This document shows, piece after piece, positions 12,986 to 25,067 of a stretch of 64,000 nt of DNA (within the stretch, counting starts at the first letter, position 1; the number at the start of each line of letters is the position of its first letter). A program made the position numbers and the translations under genes. Under the pieces are notes generated by a model. It had not been told where the DNA came from. It was given only the letters and a program-made list of their open reading frames with translations, and made no database searches. Where the stretch lies: assembly GCA_021464245.1 (NCBI GenBank), contig JADCRB010000022.1, forward strand, positions 1-64,000, written 5' to 3'. The stretch is from Carallia brachiata. Its lineage: Eukaryota > Streptophyta > Magnoliopsida > Malpighiales > Rhizophoraceae.

Positions 12986-15900
12986 ATTAATCTTCATCAA
13001 ATTTTTAGGTCAAGTAAGTTCCAGGTGGTAGTCCAACCAACACTACTAAGTAATGTCTTAACAAAATAAATTCATATATTAAAAGAGAGAGATCAGAGTT
13101 CTAAAATTTAATTGTTATTTTTTTAAAAATTTTTATTTTTAATTATAATATAAATTTTAACTTACGCAAAAAAAAAAACAACTTCATATATTACGTTGTA
13201 AGCATAATTAAGCAAACCTGAATCAAGGGGGTTAATTAGCAGCATTAACAATTTAATCAACGTTTATCTATTACATATATGCCTTTCAGAATCTGTTTTA
13301 TTGTGAGCGTCGTGTGGCTTTCCATGACCATCAATGAAAAACCTTCCACTGATCATTGAAACAATGAGTTTTGATATTCAAAAAATCATTATTTTATTCA
13401 AGAACTGGGATTTGGCGATTGCGGAATGTAGTTAATGAAGTAATCATGTATCTAACTAGATTTGTGCCAAATTTATAAAGCAATAGTTGTCATCGAAAAA
13501 CTTCATAAATACATATTCTTGACTACACAAAGTACAAAATCGGCAATTAAAATACTAAAAAAAATTGTTAAGGAGAGAGCAATGAAGTCCCACGAGACAG
13601 ATGTTATATTACATTATTTATTTCCTATTTTCGTTGCTTAAAAATATGTTACCCTTTTACCTGCCTTGCTTCTATCTCCTTACATACTGAGAGCAATAAG
13701 TTGTGTATCCTAAATTCTCCATCTTTCTTCTTTTATTTTTTTTTCTTTTAGTCACAAAATGAAAGATGATGTAAAAGGGATGGCAAAGAGAGTTTAGTTT
13801 TAAGAACGAAAGGCAGCCAAGTGTCAGAAGAGAGCCATTAATGTTACAAATAAGGAGGAGGAGGGGAGGAGAAGCAGAAGAAGAGAGGTGTAGGTAAAGG
13901 CCGGGCTTGGCTGACACCGAGAACAGAGCCGTACTTTTTGACTGGATCTTTGGGAGTAGTCCTCAGTCGAGAGACCTCCAACACATGGCACACTAGGTGG
14001 TGGCTGAGAGCCGTGGCCGAGGGATGGCAATGGCATGCTCATGTCTTATCACCAATTCTTTATCAGTAGAATAATATAGGCTATTTTTATTAACTCTACT
14101 ATATCAGAACGCCCCAAAAAAAAAAAAAAAAAGCAACTGGATGTGTACAGTAACATAAGTCATTGGATCTAGGTCGTGAATTATATATTATAAAAAATAA
14201 ATAAATTGTTAAATATTACTGCATAAATTTGTGACTCTCAAGTGCCGATTATTACGTTGTTAAGATTCTTTATTTTTAATTTTTTTTAAAAAAATTTTTA
14301 ATTGGTTTAGCACCTAAAAAATATCATATCTCCAGCCAAGCAGTTAATACAAAAATTTTTGGTGGATTGGAAACAGAATAAGTGGGATATGTTTTTGTGG
14401 TTGCTTTGTTTGCTTTTATTGCAACAATGCAATTAAGCAAGGGGCAGGCCTGGCCAAGGCAGGCAGGCCCTTTCATTTGCAAGCAAAGTACAAGTATAAA
14501 GTACCTTTCTTTTTCAGAAGCACTATCAGGCTTTAAAAGTCTACCTTTCCAATATGCCAGAATCTATTGGATTAAAAAAAACCCAGAATCTATTAGGCTG
14601 AGAAATAAGAATCCATTATTGGGACCCATCAAGGACTGAAGTAGCTAGTGTGGAATTTTCCTTTTCTTCTTCTCCTTACGGTATCTGTTGCATGAAATAA
14701 ATATAAAAATTTATATAGTAATAAAGTAATATTAAATAAAAATAAAAAATAATTAAATTTATTTTTAAAAAAATTATTAAATAAAAAATTATATTATTAT
14801 TTATTTAACGTCATATAATTAAACTCATAAATATTATAATAAAAAATAATGTAAGGAGGGATGGCCTGATTAGTCGATGATAGAGGAAAAAAAAAATGGT
14901 GGTTCTAGATTCCTTGTTGACTTCATGGGATGCCATATCTGCCTCAAATTCATTTATTTATTTTATTTTTTTGATACGAAATATATGAGACGAGAGAGAC
15001 ATCTTTATTATTTATTGATAAAAATACAAATTGGGGTTTTGAATTTCTTTCATATAATGAGTCCAATGGAATGTAGAATCTGGGTTATGAATTTCAAAAA
15101 GGATTTATTCAATCTGAGTTATTAATTCGAAAGATCATCTTCAACGGTCTCAAGATACGCAGCGTGCGACCTACAAAGTACGCAGGTTTTGACCATTTCT
15201 TTGAAAAATAAACCTCTCTAACGGTCATTTAGACTTTGCTATTAGACCTTTAATCAAATATGCTTTTTTTCTTTTTTTTTTTCAATTGATCCTCTCAACT
15301 GTCACAAATTACTTTATTTTCCCCGTTGTGGATTTTGTTTTGACATAAATTAAGTTCAATTTTGGATAATAAAACTATTAATCTCTATTTTTTTTTATCT
15401 ATAAAAAATTCTATTGGACATTTAGAGAGAGAAAGACAAGATTTAGTGAGATTTGAACTCCCCACCTACTGATTGAGAGACAACCCCATTAACCAGTTGA
15501 TCAAATACTCAATCTCCCATTAATCTCTCAATAGTGAGTGTGTTGGTTCACCAAGGTGATTGTGAAAATTTACTGGGCTACCGTACCATGTTTAGTATTC
15601 GTTTTTTGTTTTTAAGAAAAGAAGACAAAAAAAAACTGTTTTTTTTTTTTTAACTACCACTCATGCAGTTCAACTAGTTAAGAGAATCAAATCTAATTAT
15701 AAATTTGAGTCTCATTAGATCAAGTGATGAAACTAATTGTATGCGAGCCATATTAGGTCACAAATAGTATTAATGATATTTGCTAGACTCTAAGATTTGC
15801 TTCCTTGTGAATTATATATATATATATATACATTTGCCCCAGTTACACTGGGAACTCGCACAATTTTATAATTTTTTTTTCCATACTTGGTCGATAAACA

Positions 15901-16209
15901 ACAAGGCTTGACCCTTTTGCTAATGGAGGCCCACAAAATGGGCTTTCTGATTCAGGCATTACGACAACATTGCTGGCCTAATATATACCACGCCCTTCAA
16001 AGTCCAATTTTCACTTAAAACAAAAAAGTCCGAATTTCAGTCTACTTTCCTTGCCCTTCAATTTAATTTAAACACGTCAACTGAAATTTAGATTCCTGTT
16101 TTTTTTTTTTTTTTTTTCTTTTTAAGAATCAACATTTGGTAAATGGGCATCAAGACCTACCGTGATTGTACAAAATTAAACAATTCTCATAATCTTTGCC
16201 AATCATGAA

Positions 16210-19200
16210 TCATGAGTCATCGCTGAGATCTCCCCATCTAACATTGTGTTTTGCAGCAAGATAGTGTGCTCCAACAGGACCTCTGCTACCAGATGGGTAG
16301 AGCTCCGGGGCAATCTTCTTCTGTTCAAGCTCCTTTAACAATGGTGTGAATAGCGCCCAAGCAGCATCAAGCTCGTCACTTCTGATAAATAACCTTCGCT
16401 CTCCTTCTATCGCGTCTAAAAGCAGCCTCTCATATGCATCCGGTATCTCTCTCGGGTACCTTTACGTGCAAATGCAAGTGACAACAGACATATTTATATT
16501 CATGTTAATTGATCCATAGGAAATGAAGGAGCATGTTGCATTGCCTTGTGTTTTGTTCTGTCCAAATACGTCATTAAATTATTAACAATATCTCTGTTCA
16601 ACACTCAACAGGATGTGTTTGTTTTTATCGTACCTTGCTCGATAAAGCAAATTAAGATCGCTGCGGTCCAATCTCATTCCAAGGCCGGGCACTTTGTTGT
16701 TGATCTTCAGATATATGGCTTCATCAGGTTGTACACGGAGCACGAGCTCGTTTGTAGCCTTGTCTAAATCAGTTCCAAAGCTTCCCTTGTACAAGTTTCC
16801 TGGGACATGTCTAAACTGGACTCTGATCTCTGCTCTGGATTTTAATTGTAAAAGAGGGTCATGACAAATTTTGTCGTCCACATTCTGCACATTGTTATCA
16901 AACCCGGACCGGACCGGCCGGTTCAACCGGTCGGACCGGTGACCGGTCAGAGGTCCGGTCCGGGTTATAACCCAAATTCTCTGCGGACCGGACCGGTCAA
17001 AACCCGGTCAACGGACCGGTTCAACCGGTCGGACCGGTGAACCGGTCCCGGGTTGACCGGGTTGGTTATTTTAATAATTAAGAAAAAATTTCACACAACT
17101 TTGTATAATTTAGTTTTCGAACCCTTGACCTCCAACATGAAAGATAAGTCTCATACCACTAAACCAACTTATAACTTGTTGTTATCTTTTTTTTTTTTTT
17201 ACTTATTATTTTCTCAAATGTCTCATATAATACACATACTATTTTATATTTCTTATAAATTAACACTTACTTTTCTTTTTTTTGTTAAAATAATTATTAA
17301 TTTTTTTAAATTATTAATTCTATCCTATAATAAATTCTAAATCATATATTTTAAATTTATAAATGTAAGTATTCTAATACATACATATGTATTATAATAT
17401 TACATTTTACATATAGATTTTGATGTATAATATATATATAAATATTTTTTTATATATTTAATATTAAATACCGATTTTAATACCAGTTCGACCGGTTGAA
17501 CCGATTTTTTTATTTAATAATCATATATAAGTATAATTTTATTAAATTATTTTTATAAAATATATATATTAATAAATACCGGTTCAAATACCGGTTCGAC
17601 CGGTTGAACCGGTTGAACCTTGACCCACTAATATTTCCGGTTCGATGACCGGTCCGGTTCTGACAACCTTGATTCTGCATGGATCAAGAAAATCTGCTTA
17701 CCGCCTCGTGTGAAGGGCTTTGCCTGCTTTCATCAGAAAAGGAACCCCATCCCACCTGGCGTTGTTAATGAAAAGGGCTGCCGCAGCAAATGTTGGTGTA
17801 ACACTACCTTTTGGTACAGTGGGATCATCTGTATAACCAGGATACGATCTACTGCCCTTGCTGTGTCCCTTGTACTGACCAACTATTACATCTTCAAGTT
17901 GCAGTGGCTTCATTGACCTTAGAACCTTCACCTAAATCAAGAGTCCAAGACCATTCGCAGCAGCTCACCACATTATGATCAACTAGTAACAATTGCATAA
18001 AAAAAAAACTCTTGATTCTTTGTACCTTTTCATTCCTGACGTCCTCAGCATCTAAGCTAACAGGCGTCTCCATTGCAAAGAGTGCTAATATTTGTAGCAG
18101 ATGATTTTGCATTATATCTCGTATGATTCCGTAGTTATCAAAATAACTAATCACATGAGGAAAATTAATTTAGTCATCTCATATCAGGAAAAAATAGTAT
18201 TAAATATGATCCTGATACTATCAGATCAACATGTATGCATAGCTCACCCTCCACGCCCCTCTGTACCAAAATCTTCAGAAAATATCAGCTGTACATTGCG
18301 GATGTAGTTCCTTGACCAAAGAGGCTCAAAAACAAGATTGGAGAAACGAAGCACCGATAGATTCTCAACAAGCTCCTTGCCCAAGTAGTGATCAATCCTA
18401 ATGAACATTTTTTACATAGTCACACTATCCTTCCTGGCATTAACAATTGACAGTTGCTGAACTGAAACAGAGAAAAGGACACCTGAATATTTGATCTTCA
18501 GTTAGATAGTGCTTCAAACATTTGGTTAGCTCCCCAGATGACTCTGAATCACGACCAAATGGCTTTTCAACAATGACCCTTGTCCAGCCACTTGCCGATG
18601 ATGCTCTAAGGCTAGCACATCTTACCACATCGACAAATATGTTTGGAGGGATCGACAAGTAAAACAGCCTATTTGACAATTTTCCAGCCTGAAAATCAAA
18701 TTTCATCTTCATTGAAACTGATGCATATCATCAAGCTTAATCAGTCTCTGGCCAATATATTTATCTGATGAACAAAAGCACATTATCACCTTAATATGAT
18801 TTTACCAAAGAACTGGATGGTCTCTGCATTTCTACCGTGTGTAAAAGGTCTCCTAGTATTCATTATCTTCATAGAATCAACCACATATTTACACAAGACA
18901 TCTATATAAACTACCACAAATTTACACGAGACATTTCCCTTACATTATGCTAGTCTTTCTTGGATCAACAACCGACTGTTCCAATTTTGATCAAGTTGAC
19001 AGGGTTAAAGCAAACATCCTGCCTTATTGAACTTAAATAATGAAACTTAGATAGCTGCTGTTCTCTGATCTAATAAAGCCAATTCTTTATCAGAGGGAAG
19101 CTACTATTACTTTGAGCAAATATAAAATCTTGCAACTCCATTTTCTTCTCGCCAACAAAATTAAAAATGCTAGGCATTGAATTGCTTAGCATGAACTTTT

Positions 19201-20744
19201 TAAGGTACCTGATTGTTGCATGCAAGGAATGCAAGGGACTAAGGAATCAAAGACAGTTGAGATCAATAGAAAATGACCCGCATGAACATGATCAATACAG
19301 ATCAAGAAATTACGGGCAAGAAATGTAAATGAGACACGTAACCTCTTTCTCTTTCAGCTTTTTATCTAGTTCAGAAAAATGCTCCTCCGAGTTATACTGA
19401 CCCGCATTGTAAAAGCACCTATTCAGGAACTCAACCATTTTTTCTTCACAATTTTCTCTGTAGAACACCCACATGTTAATAAGCAGAATGGAAATTTAGA
19501 CAAATAGACGATTGCTAGTGCAAAAGTTTCAGCAATGCAGAACACCTTTTGTCAATTCTGCAAGTTAATGTCTCACTAATGATTTTCCTCAGTTCCTCAT
19601 CAGTCATCTCAGTTCGAGCATAGCCAAACACGGTAAAGTTCTTCATGATCAATATTAAACCACGGAAAAATAGAAACCAATCAGAAACGAGAAAATACCA
19701 ATATTAAGTGCTAACTTGAAATTAATCAATCTCATTGTGCATCACATGAAACTTCACGAGGCAATGAAATATGAACCTCCGGTAGAAAATCTTCGTAAAA
19801 AAGAGCAAAGAGTGCAGGAAAAATTTTCTTCTTGGCGAGGTCCCCGGAAGCTCCGACAACAGTAATGCTGAGAGTGGATTCTTCTTTCTCAGCTTCTGAC
19901 ACTGGGATGGATGGGCCCTCTTTTCCTCGAGGCTTTATCTGTTCTTTGGCAAGAGGATTTCCAGCTGCACCTGTTTCAAAATCTCACATAGCTTCAGCCT
20001 CAAATAAAAATAACAAAGGAGTACAAATTTGAGATAGGCAGGGGATCATTAGTAAACATTCAACTGAACAGCAATCATTGAATTGAGTACTAATATATAT
20101 CACGAGAAAACTGTAGTATGAAACATATCAAAACGCACAATTACGGAAATAATTATCAACTTTTTTAATATCGTTAAACAAAAAAAAAAAAAAATTAATT
20201 TTTTTCATAATTATGAATTTCGGATGTTTTATGACACAATTTTCATGATATATATCGTTACTTTATTGAATTAAAGTAAAAATGTAACAGGGCATCGCTA
20301 TGATGATTGCAGATTGCAGTCACTAAAAGAACTGATTTCATCCAATGAAAAATCCAAGGTTTTCATATCATAAAAGAGTTAAGTTGATGACTAGACATTG
20401 GCATCTTTTGTTAACCTGTGTTACTCAACAAGCTATTAAGACGAGTGCTGAGAGTACAAAAATCTCTACATATATAATCATCCAAAGATTACATTTGAGA
20501 CATAAAGAGGGACCGAGAACTGACCATCCTGCAAAGAGACAGCATTTAAGGGTCGCCCATTTGAGGATTTTAGCTGGAAATGCTTCCTGCCATGGATTCT
20601 CGAATGAATTTGAGACACCCATGTGGAGAAACCTGAATTTCTTGGCAAAGCAATCGATCTGCCTACCAGTTTTCTCCCTTGCCTTAATGAAGAAGAGGAT
20701 GGTGAGAAGTTAGTTGATGAATATGGACTAAAGTGTGTTGCCAT
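16210..20744 (-). CDS. G6PD1: Plastid glucose-6-phosphate 1-dehydrogenase, ten exons
   Basis: Exons: 20744-20525, 19970-19777, 19640-19546, 19457-19343, 18688-18483, 18397-18248, 18146-18026, 17931-17702, 16834-16634, 16459-16210. All phases join and the total is 1782 nt, about 593 residues. It oxidises glucose 6-phosphate to 6-phosphogluconolactone, making NADPH, the first step of the oxidative pentose phosphate pathway. Visible: a Ser-rich transit peptide ([19 protein letters not shown]), the NADP fold [10 protein letters not shown], the paired cysteines CRIDKRENC typical of thioredoxin-regulated plastid forms, the active site [17 protein letters not shown], and the C-terminal [14 protein letters not shown] and [15 protein letters not shown]. 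The RIDHYLGKE motif indicates a catalytic isoform rather than the degenerate G6PD4 type. Intron 8 carries a 0.78-kb DNA transposon. The symbol rests on the plastid type plus adjacency to SAP, as in Arabidopsis. Confidence 0.93.
16890..17671. mobile_element. CCGGTT-rich nonautonomous DNA transposon (hAT-like), copy A, in G6PDH intron 8
   Basis: The ends are imperfect inverted repeats: left CATTGTTATCAAACCCGG, right (reverse complement) CAAGGTTGTCAGAACCGG. They are flanked by a perfect 8-bp duplication ATTCTGCA at 16882-16889 and 17672-17679. Both subterminal regions are packed with ACCGGT/CCGGTT palindromes; the A/T-rich core encodes nothing convincing. An 8-bp target duplication fits hAT transposons; family assignment is inference. 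Confidence 0.85.
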
Positions 20745-22000
20745 TTTAATTTGATCTTGGCCTAAGCACAACAGTGGGAGATGATACAAAAGATCATATA
20801 GAGACATCTGCTAGATATTTTTTCCAGGCTTTAAGAATGGATCAAATGTTCAGATATTTCCAGGCAGAGTTTTGCATGCATCAATTTGCCTCAAACATAT
20901 CCATTACCTTTTGGCCCACTCTAGTCCGCAACTACTTTATGAATGCGAGATAGATTTCGGATATGAGGCGTAGAATTTTTCGTATATATTGAAATTTAAA
21001 AAAAAAAAAAATCGCTATAATGGACTATTCGGTACACGAATGACCAAATTGGAAATTTTCTTTTAATAAATAATAACGACTGGCCTTCATTATATATAAA
21101 AAAAAAACAAACAAAAAAGAACAGCAATCGCCATTCACCTCCAAAGTTTCCAACTTTACCACAAATTCCTTCAAATTTAAATCTTGAAAATGGACTTGTA
21201 CATGTACAACTAATTTGTAGTTTACAGTTTATCTCTTATTCTTTTTATTTTGCGGCTTGCCATCAAACACGGAATTCAAAACTGAAGCATCCCCTAAAAA
21301 AATTGAAAAATTGAAAAAGAAAAAATGACAAAAAAAAGAAAAAGAAAACCCTATGTACGAAAACAACAGTGACATATAATACGAAAGTTTTTTTTCTTGA
21401 TTTTTAATGAATTGATTTTTTTGTCGACGTGACAAAGAATTTTTGATAATTTCTTTTTTATTTTTTAAAATCATATCTTAAGTAAATTTAGTAAATCGTA
21501 AAATTTAAGAACCTAACTACTATTCGTGATGTTTATCTTAAGTAAATTTAGTAAATCGTAAAATTTAAGAACTTAACTATATTCGTAATGTTTTGTCAAA
21601 AAATTTTCTTGGTATTTATTTTTTTTTCAAGTAATGATAAGTTTGCTGGAGTTCACGGCGCAGTCTTGACAAAAGGAGTTAAATTGGGGTGTGGGAAAGT
21701 TGGTCACTTTGCTGCTCTAACTTGTTTCGTGGTCTTGTGATGGCCTATAAATTGGTTTCGCAATGAGTGGACAGCGACTTATCTATTAGACTTTTCGGGT
21801 TCGGCTCTGAAACCTTTGTCAACGAATATTTGGACAAGGGATTAGAATTGTGGGTATTGAGGAAAGAGCCTGAAAGAAAGATGACGAAGAACATGGAATC
21901 CGTCGGTGGTTCCGGTGGCCGCGCCGGTGGCTAAGGCATTGTTTAAACAACATTTTTATGGCCTCAAAGTCTAAGATTATTAAAACAAACTTATTTCGGA
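20745..22000 (-). promoter_or_regulatory. G6PDH upstream region, parent of two relic copies
   Basis: This is the 5' flank of G6PDH. Parts of it plus exon 1 (about 20580-20655, 21010-21260, 21640-21940) recur in the same orientation at 48572-49450 and 62130-63060. No clear TATA box was identified. A 60-bp tandem duplication lies inside it at 21477-21596. Confidence 0.6.
21477..21596. repeat. 60-bp tandem duplication upstream of G6PDH
   Basis: Two adjacent units beginning CTTAAGTAAATTTAGTAAAT, period exactly 60, differ at only a few positions. Confidence 0.9.
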
Positions 22001-24820
22001 TGCTATGTCTGTTTTACTGCTTTAGGTACCGTTTATTTCAGGATATCTAGGAGCTCGTGGAACAATAAGAAACTTGCATGCATTCATCATTCTTTAGATC
22101 CCTCCCTTATCATAAAACAAAAAAATAACAATAATAAATTTTTTAGTTTGGAGAAAGATGAAAAAAGATTAGAAAGAAAATAATTAGGAAAATCTCAATT
22201 CTTTTGATATAAAACATGAATAATCATATCTTTTAATAAAATTAATTTTAGAAGAATTTATTTAATAGGCCAGAATGAAAAATCAACTTTTTTCTTTATC
22301 ACTCTTTTCTGTTCAAAATATATTTCAAACACAAGTATTATCCCTTTTACTTGTATTTTTCTCTTTCTTCCTCTTTTCTTGTCTACTAAACATTGCATAA
22401 ATGTATCGTCTTTCACTTCATTGACAAGCTTACTGTGCATGTTGTGTATTCCCAAATACGAGGAAAGCCTGATGCATTTTAGCAATGATTTTAATTTTAA
22501 ATTTTTAAATTTTTTCAGATTTAAATTCTAAACTTTTTAATATTTCATTTGAGTTATAAACTTTTTAATTTTTTATCAAATCAGTCCCTCTGTTTACCAA
22601 AACTGATCAATCTATTAAAAAATAATTTTAACTTTATAAAAAATTATTTAAAAAAAGATTAAATATATTAATTGAATGTCTTTTTTATTAAATATATATA
22701 TATTACTTATTTAATTTGTATATTTGTTGATTAAAAAAATATTTAATGTGTATATTTTATTGATGAAAAAAATATTTAATTCATGTATTTAACTTTTTTT
22801 AAAATGATTTTTATTAAGTTAAACTCATTTATTAATCGATTGACCACTTTTTGTAACTTAAAAGACTGATATAGTATGAAATCAAAAGGTTTAGAATTCA
22901 AATGAAATGTCAAAAATATTTAGAACTCAAATAAAATGTCAAAAATGTTTAGAACTCAAATGATAAAAAACTTAAAAGTTTAGGACTAAAAATATTAATA
23001 TCTTGATCTGTGATATAGGATTTTCACCATGTGAATAAAAACCAAAAAAAAGAAGAAGAATATCTAGATTAAGTGTTCGTCCCCCCAAAAAAAAAAGATT
23101 AATTGAGCCATATAATGAAATATTTTAACTAGTTTTAAAAGTCAACAGCAGAATAGGAAAATATTATAGCAAAAACATTTTTTGTTTTGCTGCCAATTAA
23201 ATTTCATTATAGGGAAAATATTTTTTTATTTCAGTAAAATTTCAGTTTTTTTACTGCCAATTGAATTTCAGGTATACAAATCGAGTTTATAATTACCATA
23301 TTTATCGTTGACAAACTTACAGGAAAGTTCGACTACCCTTGAAATGTGGCATTGTAAGTTGGCAGCGGTGCGGATGTGCTTAGCCCTACAAATTACAATG
23401 CTTATAAATGAAAAATGTAGCCCTGTAATTCCTAGGCTAAGAATGTATTTAGTAAAGTAAAATTAACGTGATATTCTTCTAAAGAGGTTAGTGATTTTGT
23501 AAGAGACACTTGATTATAGAACGTAATTTAATCATTTTTTTTTTATAAAATTGAAGTAAGAAAAGAGATTTATTTTTAGGAGAGATGTAAAGTTCAAATT
23601 TAAATATTAACTAATTTTATTTTTGATAACTAAAAGATTTTGTTTTTTTTTGTCTTTGAAGAGGATTATAACTCATATATATCAATTGAGAAGGATTGGC
23701 GGGAGGTAAGATTTTAACCTTTACTTGTTGCGTAGGCATAGTACTTGATAACCAACTTGACAATACCAATTGAACCATTAGACTTTAAATTCACTATTTT
23801 TTGGTTTTTGGTTTTTTGTTTTTTTTTTTTGAAGAAAAAGAAGAAGAAGAAGCTCACACTCCAAGTTTTTCTAGTTATTTGGGTACTCAACCCTTGGCTT
23901 TTAGCTTTTGTAGGATAAGGATCACAGGATCAAGCAGGAGCAGCGAAGCTGACAATGGTCCGTCGTCGGCTTTTACTTTTTGTAATGGGCTTGGGCCGTC
24001 CAATCTACCAGAAACCATTACAAAAGGACAATCACATCCAAGGTGGCAACAAACCAAATACGATTGTTACGTTCAACTTCAAGGGTGCAGTTAGCAATAA
24101 AATCATGTTCTCAAAATGCTAAAAATCTAGATTTAGATTTCAGTAAGAGGATAACTAAAAGGAAGTATCTTCCAAATATATGTTCTTTTGGTGACATAAA
24201 TTATTTACCCCAATTAACAGGTTTTTTTTTTTTTGGTAAATTGAAAATTCTCTTCATTACTAATGAGAATCAGAACAAAGGAGATCTACTGAAGGCAGGG
24301 AAAAAAATATAGCCCAATCTAATGGATAAGTTCTAGTCTTCCCCTCCTTGATGGGTATTGATTTGACTAATGAACGACATGCCTACTACTTTAGTGCCTC
24401 TGGTCGTAGCTATAGGAAATTTGACAACAACAGTGCACCATTCCATTAATCCTCTGATTTATTACATATAGGAATATGGAAATAAGAGGTAACAGAAAAT
24501 TTATAATATATTGTCTACAAATATGATTTCTATCTTGAAAACCCGTAATTGCTTGTGAAACATTGTCAACTACCGGCGACCAGCATTAATCATACCAACT
24601 TGCTCCCGAAAGAGTGACTGTACATATTTTCGATGATTTTATTTCGAGTTTTATTTTGAGATAAATTGTAACTGTTATTTTTAAATTAAAAATTGATATT
24701 TTTTAAATATAAAAATAATAAATATTTTAAAAATATTAATTTTTGTTTAAAAAATAACAGTCACAATTTTAACTGAAACAAAACTAAAAATATAAAATAC
24801 TTAAACACCAACTTTTTTTT
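22001..24820. other. Intergenic region between G6PDH and the P450
   Basis: Very A/T-rich. It holds a foldback element near 22500-23000 and short frames at 22258-22485 (-), 23801-24094 (+) and 24043-24312 (+) that resemble nothing known. No gene supported. Confidence 0.6.
22500..23000. repeat. Possible foldback/MITE-like inverted repeat
   Basis: Left-arm phrases such as TTCTAAACTTTTTAATATTT and CATTTGAGTT return inverted on the right as AACTCAAATGA and AAAAGTTTAGGACT. The arms are imperfect and A/T-rich; I could not fix ends or a target duplication. Confidence 0.4.
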
Positions 24821-24829
24821 TTTTCCGAA

Positions 24830-25026
24830 ATATCCTCTCTTATCCGGTTCCTACATAAATAGCAAGCGGCATTAATCCCACAAATCACAGTCTCAAGGAC
24901 CAAAGGGCGTGGTATATTCGGGAGCTGTGTCTTTTAAGGTCATTAATTAGAATTCTCTCTTCTCGAGTTCCTGTACTTAAAGCGACCAGCATTCGTCCCA
25001 CAAACCACATCTCAAGAACCAAAGAA
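24830..25026 (+). repeat. Tandemly duplicated promoter/leader segment of the P450
   Basis: About 80 bases at 24830-24905 (GTTCCTACATAAATAGCAAG ... CAAGGACCAAAG) recur at about 24945-25026 (GTTCCTGTACTTAAAGCGAC ... CAAGAACCAAAG), roughly 115 bases apart with about 80 percent identity by eye. Only the first copy retains a TATA-like ACATAAATA. Confidence 0.75.
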
Positions 25027-25067
25027 CAACCAAAACAGTGCCCTGCCATTTTCATATTTCGTTCACA

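Larger units (their letters stand above)
10027..16209. other. Intergenic region, SAP upstream and G6PDH downstream
   Basis: No recognisable gene in 6.2 kb. It contains a G-rich patch near 10510-10640, long A/T-rich stretches, two (CT)n tracts, a (TA)n run at about 15812-15831 and a small tandem repeat at 11643. Small frames at 13824-14042 (-) and 14382-14639 (+) start with ATG but match no family I know. The first encodes 72 residues with a hydrophobic, leucine-rich C-terminal half. Confidence 0.6.

Noticed and set aside
13824..14042. 72-codon minus-strand frame with ATG; its end (CTCTCTTCTGACA) recalls a miR156 target site
   Set aside because: The match to the miR156 complement has gaps and mismatches, and the protein resembles no SPL or other family.
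17053..17340. 95-codon frame in G6PDH intron 8
   Set aside because: It is the low-complexity A/T-rich core of transposon copy A.
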